Part shown: in pieces, positions 1-7,290 of the stretch
Layout of the letters: the number at the start of each line of letters is the position of its first letter
Numbering within the stretch: the stretch's first letter is position 1
Notes under the pieces: generated by a model
The model's database searches: none
What the model saw: the letters and a program-made list of their open reading frames with translations, nothing else
What the model was told of the DNA's origin: nothing
Program-made: the position numbers and the translations under genes
NCBI GenBank assembly: GCA_964500225.1
Contig: CAZCOA010000020.1
Span: 1 to 47,587 of the forward strand
Direction of reading: 5' to 3'
Source of the DNA: JAAYDY01 sp964500225
GTDB taxonomy: Bacteria; Planctomycetota; Phycisphaerae; FEN-1346; JAACEH01
Length of the DNA: 47,587 nucleotides

Positions 1-17
1 CCGACCATTGTTGAAGA

Positions 18-58
18 AAGGCCGTTCGGCGAGAAAGTCGAACGGCCTTCTCTTTGTC
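18..58 (+). terminator. Hairpin terminator of a gene upstream of the window
   Basis: Perfect 11-bp inverted repeat (18-28 and 39-49) with a 10-nt loop, followed by a T-rich stretch (CTCTTTGTC). This fits an intrinsic terminator for a + strand gene that ends before the window. The other flank is also pyrimidine-rich on the opposite strand, so it could work in both directions. Confidence 0.65.
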
Positions 59-604
59 AGGACGAGACTTGCGCCCGATAGCAGCCGGTTCGAACTGACG
101 CACTCCAGGATGGTCCGCCGGGAGGCGAAGTTCGAACCGCGCCATAGACCTGTGAGGTTCTGGCTAACGTATCTGGTCCCGTCAGGTTCAGCCACAGCTC
201 ACCGTTTAAGCACAGGTCCGATTTGAGATTCCAGGTGAGCCACCAACAGGGAACATACATACCATCAGAGTACATACCGGATTGGCTCGTCGCTCTGGCA
301 CTGTGGGATTCCTTTACTCACCGGTACGAAAAGTGTCATGCCTGAGTTCGCCGGCTCCCTGGACCTCCTGTTTGCCTGCACCGGCAGCCGCCTAAGTACG
401 AACCGTTTCAGGAAAGAGTCCGGCCGGATCGCGTTCCACACACGGGGCAATCCGTGTAAGCGGCCGGCCACGCGGAAAAGTACAGCCAGAGGCGGCGCAA
501 TTTGCATCACCGACGCCGCCGCACTGGTGTTCCATAATTATAGACCGTGTGTCGGTACGGCTGTTATCAAGTAGCCCGAAGCCACAGCTTTCGGCCACCG
601 CTCA
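59..604. other. Gene-free stretch before the UroD-family gene
   Basis: No open frame here looks like a protein: the short ones are low-complexity Arg/Ser/Pro translations that overlap in several frames. A direct repeat TACATACC occurs at 256-263 and 271-278. An AT-rich patch at 531-543 (CATAATTATAG) is the likeliest promoter area for the gene at 618, but I see no convincing -35 partner. Confidence 0.5.
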
Positions 605-617
605 AGAGAGGTACCTC

Positions 618-1868
618 ATGGCCGCAAATACACGTAAAGACATCGCAGTGCTGCGCGACCTCGCGCGGCAGTACCTGGAGATCGCCTCGGACCCGATTCA
701 GGAAGCGCGGCGCCGGCTGTGGCGCGACCATAATAGCCTGCGTCCGACGGCGGTGATGCCGGTCCTGGTGAGCTTCGGCATGTGGAATCACTGGTGCCGC
801 GAACTCTTCAGCGACCAGGCTATGGTTTGCCAGGACCCGTTCTACCGCGGCTACGAGCGTGACCTGCGTCTGAGCCTGTTCCAGCACAGCGTGGGCGACG
901 ATTCCGTCATGGAACCCTGGTTGACGGTCACGGCCACGCAGTTGCGCGGCCCGGACAGTATCTGGGGTGTGCCGATGAACCACAGTGAAAACGCCGAGAG
1001 CGGCGCGTGGACGATCACGCCGCCAATCGTCGAGTGGGCGGATATGGCGAAGCTGAGTCCGCCGCCGCATGTCATCGACGAAGAGGCCACGGCTGCGAAC
1101 GTGGCTCGGCTTGGCGAAGCCGTCGGCGACATCTTGCCGATCAACGTGAATCGCGGGCCGGTCTGCGTGTCGTTTTCGTCGGACCTTTCGTTTCACGCGG
1201 GGCAACTGCGCGGGATTGAGCAGTTGATGATCGACATGTGCGAGAGTCCCAAGGAACTGCACGCCCTGATGGCCTTCATGCGCGACGGCGTTTTGGCCAA
1301 CCAGCAGGCGGCGGAGGACGCGGGCGACCTCGGGGCCGCGAACCAGGCCGGCCAGAGCCCCTACGCCCACGAGACCGTGCCGCCGGCACCCAATAGCTAC
1401 GGGCACCGGCGGCGGAAGCTCTGGGCCTTCATGGCGTCGCAGGAGTTCGAGGGCGTCAGCCCGGCCATGCACGACGAGTTTCTGATCCAGTACCAGTTGC
1501 CGATCCTGAAGCAGTGGGCCCTGGTGCAATACGGTTGCTGTGAGAACCTGACACACAAGATCGACATCTTGCGTCAGATACCCAATCTGCGGGTCATTGC
1601 CGTGACACCGCGGGCCGACGTGCGTCGGTGCGCGGAGCAGATCGGCCGCGACTACGTTCTGTCGTGGCGTCCGAATCCGGCCGACATGGTCTGTTGCCAG
1701 TTCGACGAGCAGTTGATTCGCCGAACCATCCGCTCCGGTCTGCAAGCGTGTCGCGGCTGCCATGTCCACGTTCGCCTGAAGGACATCGAGACCGTGCAGG
1801 ACGATCCGCACCGTCTGGCCCGCTGGGTACAGATTGTCCGCGAGGTGGCCGAGGAAGTCGCTCCCTGA
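618..1868 (+). CDS. Uroporphyrinogen decarboxylase (UroD)-family protein, probably a corrinoid-type methyltransferase
   Basis: A 416-residue protein of the UroD superfamily. The recognisable part is the C-terminal half: a YGCCEN segment (Cys307, Cys308, Glu309), then a stretch ending in VTPRAD, and near the end LKDIETV followed by a DPHRLARW-like helix. These match the long UroD-like proteins common in Planctomycetota and Lentisphaerota. Members of this superfamily include haem-pathway UroD and the MtaA/MtbA corrinoid methyltransferases. The lack of haem-gene neighbours and the Cys pair favour a metal-dependent methyl-transfer role, which is inference. The start at 618 is chosen for the AGAGAGG ribosome site at 605-611; an upstream in-frame start at 549 lacks one. 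It is followed after 121 nt by an alpha-rhamnosidase gene on the same strand. Confidence 0.7.
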   Translation: MAANTRKDIAVLRDLARQYLEIASDPIQEARRRLWRDHNSLRPTAVMPVLVSFGMWNHWCRELFSDQAMVCQDPFYRGYERDLRLSLFQHSVGDDSVMEPWLTVTATQLRGPDSIWGVPMNHSENAESGAWTITPPIVEWADMAKLSPPPHVIDEEATAANVARLGEAVGDILPINVNRGPVCVSFSSDLSFHAGQLRGIEQLMIDMCESPKELHALMAFMRDGVLANQQAAEDAGDLGAANQAGQSPYAHETVPPAPNSYGHRRRKLWAFMASQEFEGVSPAMHDEFLIQYQLPILKQWALVQYGCCENLTHKIDILRQIPNLRVIAVTPRADVRRCAEQIGRDYVLSWRPNPADMVCCQFDEQLIRRTIRSGLQACRGCHVHVRLKDIETVQDDPHRLARWVQIVREVAEEVAP

Positions 1869-1989
1869 GGCGAGATTGCGAGCATCAGGACTGGGACGTC
1901 AGTCCGCTCAGGCAGAAGCAGACAAAGGCGCATCGGGTAAAGTATCACACAAGTCCCCGACGCTATAGCTGGGAACAGGAGAAACAAGG

Positions 1990-4752
1990 ATGCCCCGTAC
2001 TGTAAGAGAAGAGTTCGCCCCTGTCCGTTTGCGGTGTGAATATGAGGCTTGCCCGCTGGGCATGGACGAGAGGCAGCCGCGGCTGTCGTGGCAGATCAGC
2101 GACCCCACTGTGCCGCGAGGCGCCAGACAGACCGCCTATCGCATCCTCGTCGCCTCGACGGAGGAAGCCCTCTCCCGCGACCGCGCCGACCTTTGGGACA
2201 GCGGCCGCGTCGAGTCCTCACAGAGTCTTTTCATCGATTACGGTGGTCCGCCCCCGGTCAGCCGCCGCCGGTATTGGTGGAAGGTCTGCTTTTGGAACGG
2301 CGACGGCCGTCAGAGCAACTGGTCGGCCGTCCACTGGTGGGAGATGGGGCTGCTGGAGCCGGAGGACTACACGGCCCGGTGGATTGCCTCGTCCATGGTC
2401 GGAGGTCGCGACGTCGGCGCCGCCGCGCCTTACATGCGCAAAACATTCCATCTCAAGTCGCGTCCTGTGCAGGCGCGGCTCTATATCACAGCGTTGGGAC
2501 TTTATGAGGCTAGTATCAACGGACAGCGCGTCGGCGACCTGGTGTTCACTCCGGGTTGGACCGACTACGCCAAACGCGTCATGGTCCAGACGTACGACGT
2601 CACCGATCTGCTCGCCGCCGGCGATAACGTCCTCGGGGCAATCCTGGGCGACGGTTGGTACTGCGGCCACGTCGGTCCGCTCCGGCGCCAGTTCTACGGC
2701 CTGCGGCCGATGCTCCTGGCCCAGCTGGAGGTCACTTTCCCCGACGGCAGCCGCCACGTCGTGCAGACCGACGAGTCGTGGCGCACCGCCGCCGGTCCTA
2801 TCCTCCTGAACGATCTGCTGATGGGCGAAACCTACGACGCCCGCTTTGAACTGCCCGGCTGGAACACGCCGGGATACGACGATTCGGAGTGGCAGGCCGT
2901 CCAACTCTGCTGCGACGTGAAAGTCCAACTCGTCGGCACCCTCGGACCTCGCGTCCGCCACATCCAGACGTTGCGGCCGGTGTCCGTCAGCGAACCGATC
3001 CCAGGCCGCTACGTCTTCGATTTCGGACAGAACCTGGTTGGCCGGGTGTCCATGCGTCTGCGTGGCAAACCGGGCGAAACCGCCATCCTGCGGCATGCCG
3101 AAATGCTCAACCCCGACGGCACGCTTTATACCGCTAACCTCCGTAGCGCCGCCGCCACCGATCGCTACACCTTTGCCGACGAACGACTCGTCGAGTGGGA
3201 ACCTCGATTCACCTTCCCCGGCTTCCGCTTCGTCGAGCTGAGCGGCGTGCGAGGCGAGACCTGGAACCCCGACAAACTGCGACTCTCCGCCCTGCCCGAC
3301 CTCGACAGCCTCGAAGCGCATGTGCTTCACAACGACATGCCCATCACCGGCAGCTTCGGATGCTCGCATCCTCTGATCAATCAGCTCCAGTCGAACATCC
3401 TGTGGGGACAGCGAGGCAACTTCCTCGAAGTCCCCCCCGACTGCCCGCAGCGCGACGAACGGCTCGGATGGACGGGCGACATCCAGGTCTTTCTCACCAC
3501 CGCCTGCTTCAACATGGACGTTCAGGGCTTCATCGCGAAGTGGCTCATCGACCTCGAGGATGGTCAGCGCGAGAACGGAGCCTATACCACGGTTGCCCCC
3601 AGCGTGCTCGGCCGCGCCATGGACGGCACCGCCGCCTGGGCCGACGCCGGCATCATCGTTCCATGGATCCTCTACCGGCGTTACGGCGATGTGCGAGTCC
3701 TCCAGCGTCACTACGCCGGCATGGCGCGGTTCATGGACTATCTGCGAAAACAGTGCGGCGAGTCGCTTATCCGGACAGGCGGCTTCGGCGACTGGCTCAG
3801 CGTCGGAGCGTTCACGCCGCTGAATGTCATCGGCACGGCATTCTTCGCGCACAGCGCCGACCTCATGAGCCGCATTGCGGCAGTGCTCGGGAAGAAGGAT
3901 GACGCGGCCGCCTATGCTGATCTGTTCCAGCACATCCGCACCGCCTTCTGCCGCGAATTCGTCACGTCGGCCGGCCGCATCATCGGCGATTCCCAGACGG
4001 CCTACGTCCTCGCTCTCCGATTCAACCTCCTGCCGAAGGAACTGCGTTCCGCCGCCATGCAGCACCTGGTTGACGATATCGAACACGGGCAGTCCATCGT
4101 CTGGCCCTATTCTCCTCGCCAAGGCAGCATCTCCACCGGTTTCATCGGCTGCAAGCACATCAACCTGGCCCTCAGCGAAGGCGGGCGGACCGACGTTGCC
4201 TATCGCCTCATCACCCACGAGAACTACCCCTCGTGGCTCTACCCGGTCAAGAACGGCGCCACCACCATCTGGGAACGTTGGGACGGCTGGACACCCCAGC
4301 ACGGATTCCAGAATCCGCAGATGAACTCCTTCAATCACTATGCCTTCGGAGCCGTTGGCGAGTGGATGTATGCCGTCATGGCCGGCCTCGACTTCGACGA
4401 AAGCGCCCCAGGCGGCCGGCGACTCCGCCTATGCCCCCAACCGGGAGGCGGCATCACTCACGCCGCCGCCGGCCTCGACACGCCCTATGGCCACGCCGCC
4501 TGCCGTTGGGAACTCACTGGCGAGCAACTGACGATTAACCTAGTTGTGCCTCCGAACGCCACCGCTCTGGTCCGCATCCCTGCGGATCCCGCGCATCCGG
4601 TTACCGAGGGCGGCCGGCCTCTGACTGGAGCCGAAGGCCTCGACTGCGTCCGCACCGATGGCCAAGCCGTCTGGTGCGAGGTCGTCGCCGGAACCTACCG
4701 CTTCGTGTCGAAAATGCCCCTGCCGGCTGAAAACGAGGGAACACCTTCATGA
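1990..4752 (+). CDS. Alpha-L-rhamnosidase, glycoside hydrolase family 78
   Basis: A 920-residue GH78 enzyme that removes terminal alpha-L-rhamnose from polysaccharides or glycosides by an inverting mechanism. Domain order fits the family: an N-terminal Fn3-like domain (about 10-115), a beta-sandwich with the YEASINGQRVGD segment (about 145-310), a second sandwich (about 330-450), an (alpha/alpha)6 barrel (about 455-810) and a C-terminal beta domain. The barrel carries the motif CPQRDERLGWTGD (485-497) with Glu490 as likely general acid, and TTIWERWDGW with Glu762 as likely general base. No signal peptide is visible, so it probably acts in the cytoplasm on imported oligosaccharides. AGGAG at 1977-1981 sets the start. 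Family is certain; the substrate is inferred. Confidence 0.93.
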   Translation: MPRTVREEFAPVRLRCEYEACPLGMDERQPRLSWQISDPTVPRGARQTAYRILVASTEEALSRDRADLWDSGRVESSQSLFIDYGGPPPVSRRRYWWKVCFWNGDGRQSNWSAVHWWEMGLLEPEDYTARWIASSMVGGRDVGAAAPYMRKTFHLKSRPVQARLYITALGLYEASINGQRVGDLVFTPGWTDYAKRVMVQTYDVTDLLAAGDNVLGAILGDGWYCGHVGPLRRQFYGLRPMLLAQLEVTFPDGSRHVVQTDESWRTAAGPILLNDLLMGETYDARFELPGWNTPGYDDSEWQAVQLCCDVKVQLVGTLGPRVRHIQTLRPVSVSEPIPGRYVFDFGQNLVGRVSMRLRGKPGETAILRHAEMLNPDGTLYTANLRSAAATDRYTFADERLVEWEPRFTFPGFRFVELSGVRGETWNPDKLRLSALPDLDSLEAHVLHNDMPITGSFGCSHPLINQLQSNILWGQRGNFLEVPPDCPQRDERLGWTGDIQVFLTTACFNMDVQGFIAKWLIDLEDGQRENGAYTTVAPSVLGRAMDGTAAWADAGIIVPWILYRRYGDVRVLQRHYAGMARFMDYLRKQCGESLIRTGGFGDWLSVGAFTPLNVIGTAFFAHSADLMSRIAAVLGKKDDAAAYADLFQHIRTAFCREFVTSAGRIIGDSQTAYVLALRFNLLPKELRSAAMQHLVDDIEHGQSIVWPYSPRQGSISTGFIGCKHINLALSEGGRTDVAYRLITHENYPSWLYPVKNGATTIWERWDGWTPQHGFQNPQMNSFNHYAFGAVGEWMYAVMAGLDFDESAPGGRRLRLCPQPGGGITHAAAGLDTPYGHAACRWELTGEQLTINLVVPPNATALVRIPADPAHPVTEGGRPLTGAEGLDCVRTDGQAVWCEVVAGTYRFVSKMPLPAENEGTPS

Positions 4753-4842
4753 GAGCCGGCCGACGGATTCGGATACATGGTGGAATGAGTGGCTCTTGAA
4801 TAATCGCCCTCGTCGCCCGCGACGTGACCGCAGTTGCCCAGC

Positions 4843-5937
4843 CTATTGTCTGCGAGCCCAGTAAAGTCGAGCGGATGCGGACCGTGGATTGTCGCGGACC
4901 TCCCCTGCCGAGGGACACACGGGTTTGTCGCAGGCTTCCGCGTACAGGCCGCAACGCAACCCCTCGGCGAACGCCTCGCGGACGATTCGTTGCTCGCCGC
5001 TATGAAAGGTCAGCAACACAAGACGCCCGCCGGGCCGCAGGCACCATGGTGCAACGCGCAGCAGTTGCCGCAGGCTGCCAAGCTCGTCATTGACAAGGAT
5101 GCGGAGGGCCTGAAACGTCCGTGCCGCCGGATGGGTCTCTCTTCGACGCGACGCGTCGCGCTGGGCCCATTGGCGCCGGGTCAGCCCCTTGACGTGCAGA
5201 ATCAGATCGACCAGTTGCCTTGTGGTCGCGATGGGGCGCTTGTCGCGGCAGCCGACGATGGCTCTGGCGATTCTCGCCGCGTCCGGCTCGTCGGCCAGTG
5301 AACGTATTGCGGCCACAAGGTCGCCCTCGGACATCGAAGCCAGCAGATCAGCCGCCGTGCGGGTCAAGCGGCCGTCCATCCGCATATCCAGGGGCCCGTC
5401 GTGCTTGTAGCTAAAGCCGCGCGATGGATCGTCGATCTGCATGCTCGACACGCCGAGGTCGGCGAAAACGGCATCGCAGCCGTCGAGCCCCTCGGCCGCG
5501 AGACGTCGGTCGAGCCCCGCAAAATTGCCATGATGGAAACTCATCTCGGCATCGGGGAACGCGACACGAAGCCGCGCGGCCGTACGGTCGAGTTGGACGC
5601 GGTCCACATCAAACCCCAGCAGCCGTCCCCCCGGAGCGATGCGCGGCAAGATGGCCTCGGCGTGTCCGCCGTAGCCGATAGTCAGATCGGCTACGACGTT
5701 GCCCGGCTTGAGGCACATCGCCTCCAGTACCTCCGGGACCATGATCGGCACATGGGATCCCGCAGGCGTGCGGCCCTGGGCGCGGACGTGCTGGTACATC
5801 TCAGGGTAGTCCTCGGGCGACCGCTCCTTGTACTTCTCGTCGAAGTGCGTCGGGTGCGTGCCGCGATAGCGTTTGCGTCGCGGCGGGCGCGGCGGCTCCG
5901 GCGGCGGTTCGCTACGGTCTGACGAGCTCTGGCCCAT
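4843..5937 (-). CDS. rsmH: 16S rRNA (cytosine(1402)-N4)-methyltransferase RsmH
   Basis: RsmH (MraW) methylates N4 of C1402 in the 16S rRNA decoding centre using S-adenosylmethionine. Seen are the SAM-binding GYGGHAEAIL segment, the DVDRVQLDRTAARL helix, the VFADLGVSSMQ and GPLDMRMD motifs, THPAARTFQALRI and the C-terminal NPRSASARL. At 364 residues it is about 50 longer than usual: the first 60 residues form a Pro/Arg-rich, probably disordered extension before the standard HVPIMVPEVLEAM start. It lacks the usual neighbours mraZ, ftsL, ftsI and mur genes, as can occur in Planctomycetota with a reduced dcw cluster. The ribosome site GGAGGAGG lies very close to the ATG. It is convergent with the rhamnosidase gene. 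Confidence 0.93.
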   Translation of the reverse strand: MGQSSSDRSEPPPEPPRPPRRKRYRGTHPTHFDEKYKERSPEDYPEMYQHVRAQGRTPAGSHVPIMVPEVLEAMCLKPGNVVADLTIGYGGHAEAILPRIAPGGRLLGFDVDRVQLDRTAARLRVAFPDAEMSFHHGNFAGLDRRLAAEGLDGCDAVFADLGVSSMQIDDPSRGFSYKHDGPLDMRMDGRLTRTAADLLASMSEGDLVAAIRSLADEPDAARIARAIVGCRDKRPIATTRQLVDLILHVKGLTRRQWAQRDASRRRETHPAARTFQALRILVNDELGSLRQLLRVAPWCLRPGGRLVLLTFHSGEQRIVREAFAEGLRCGLYAEACDKPVCPSAGEVRDNPRSASARLYWARRQ

Positions 5938-5981
5938 GCCCTCCTCCGCTTGGATCCGGCAGATTCCCGTGCGTCACTGCA

Positions 5982-6009
5982 ATTATGCGACGCCCACGCA
6001 CTGCGCCAA
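5982..6009 (-). promoter_or_regulatory. Candidate promoter of rsmH
   Basis: On the - strand TTGGCG (6004-6009) and CATAAT (5982-5987) are separated by 16 nt, giving a leader of about 40 nt before the rsmH start. The -10 matches consensus at five of six positions and the -35 at four. Confidence 0.45.
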
Positions 6010-6386
6010 GTGTCACAGCACGGTGAAGGCGTCCTGCGACGTCGGTTCGCAGGGTCGAACGCGGTAGTGTCGGCTGCAAACGGAGAAACGTCAAGCCAAT
6101 TCGAATGCAGATGCTCGATGACAGATTCCGCCAAGTACCCTGCCGCCAAAGGTCGCAACGCCCCCGTTGGCCACAAGTCGGATGCGTCGTGGCACCGGCG
6201 GCGGACCGGACGCATGATCCATGTTCAGAGAGAACTTGTGGCGCACGGCCGTTGCGCGCAAACACGCTCGACAACACCATTGCTGTAGCCATGGAATCCG
6301 TTGCGTCGCACATAAAGCCTTCACAGATGGATCGACGTGCCATGTACCAAGCCTGGGACACGAAACAGGTCAAGCATCGCATCACA
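6010..6386. other. Gene-free stretch between the activase gene and rsmH
   Basis: About 380 nt without a believable gene: open frames on both strands overlap each other and give Arg/Cys/Ser-rich translations with no recognisable family. I see no terminator hairpin with a T-run for the activase gene that ends at 6387, no tRNA, and no repeats. It may be decayed sequence or hold an RNA I cannot recognise. Confidence 0.5.
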
Positions 6387-7283
6387 TCATCGTATAGTCT
6401 GCCCGGAGGATTCCGCCAGCTGCGCGGCGATGGTCGCCATGCGAGCCGGCGTGGGCGTGTCGGCGTCGGGCATGTGGTCGGGGCAGCCGATGGCCTCGTA
6501 CTTGGAGTGGGCCTGGTGGTAGGGCAACAGACGGACCGCGACAATGTTCGGGAGCCCGTGCAGCAACAGACCGATGGCGCGGACACTGTCGGGGTCGTCG
6601 TTAAAGCCGGGAATTACCGGAATCCGGATCTCCACGGGAATGTTGCATGGCGTCAGTCGTCTTAGGTTCTCCACGATCTGGCGATTCGACATGCCGGTGT
6701 ATTGGCAGTGGAGCGTCTCGTCGGCGTGTTTCACATCGTAGAGGAACATGTCGGTGTAGGGCAACACTTTTTCAAAGCACTCCCATCCGACCGCGCCGCT
6801 GGTGTCGATGGCACAGTGAATTCCGTCGGCCTTCAGCCGCGCGAACAGCGCGGCACAGAAGTCGGGATACATCAGGGGTTCGCCGCCGGATAGGGTGACG
6901 CCGCCGCCCTCGGCGTAGAACTCGCGATCCTCCAAGACGATCTGCCGTGCCTGCTCGACGGTGACGGGACGCCCCATGAGCTTTAGTGCCCGGCCGAGGC
7001 ACATCTGCTCACAAGCGGCGCACCCGATGCACGCGGCCCGGTTGAAGACATGCCAGCCGTCGGTCATCGCGTGGGCCCCCTGTGGACACACGGCCACACA
7101 TTCGCCGCAATGGCGACACTTGTGTTCGTAGTAGGCCGGTTCGGGCCGCGACTGTTGTCCTTCCGGGTTGTGACACCATCGGCAGCGCAGCGGGCAGCCT
7201 TTCACGAACAGGACGGTACGAACGCCCGGCCCGTCGTGGACAGCGAATCGTTTGGCTTCAAACAACGGGACGACCGTCGGCAT
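6387..7283 (-). CDS. Glycyl radical enzyme activating protein (radical SAM, two extra [4Fe-4S] clusters)
   Basis: A 298-residue radical-SAM enzyme that abstracts hydrogen from the partner glycyl radical enzyme to create its stable glycyl radical. The SAM cluster motif CX3CX2C is C30, C34, C37, followed by HNPEG. A ferredoxin-like insert has two four-Cys sets: C56, C59, C62, C66 and C85, C88, C91, C95. The TLSGGEPL segment of SAM binding follows. The insert is typical of activases for glycyl radical eliminases and decarboxylases; the housekeeping pyruvate formate-lyase activase PflA lacks it. It starts 7 nt after the stop of the glycyl radical enzyme gene, its ribosome site overlapping that stop, so the two are surely co-transcribed. 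Confidence 0.93.
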   Translation of the reverse strand: MPTVVPLFEAKRFAVHDGPGVRTVLFVKGCPLRCRWCHNPEGQQSRPEPAYYEHKCRHCGECVAVCPQGAHAMTDGWHVFNRAACIGCAACEQMCLGRALKLMGRPVTVEQARQIVLEDREFYAEGGGVTLSGGEPLMYPDFCAALFARLKADGIHCAIDTSGAVGWECFEKVLPYTDMFLYDVKHADETLHCQYTGMSNRQIVENLRRLTPCNIPVEIRIPVIPGFNDDPDSVRAIGLLLHGLPNIVAVRLLPYHQAHSKYEAIGCPDHMPDADTPTPARMATIAAQLAESSGQTIR

Positions 7284-7290
7284 CGTGGCT

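Noticed and set aside
567..1811. Open frame of 414 codons opposite the UroD-family gene
   Set aside because: Arg/His/Gln-rich translation without recognisable motifs; the sense frame matches the UroD family.
2218..4338. Open frame of 706 codons opposite the rhamnosidase gene
   Set aside because: Same cause: a stop-free antisense frame in GC-rich coding DNA. The sense strand has complete GH78 motifs.
5938..6586. Several overlapping frames (up to 224 codons) in the gap between rsmH and the activase gene
   Set aside because: They overlap each other and known genes, are Arg/Ser/Cys-rich, lack ribosome sites and resemble no family.
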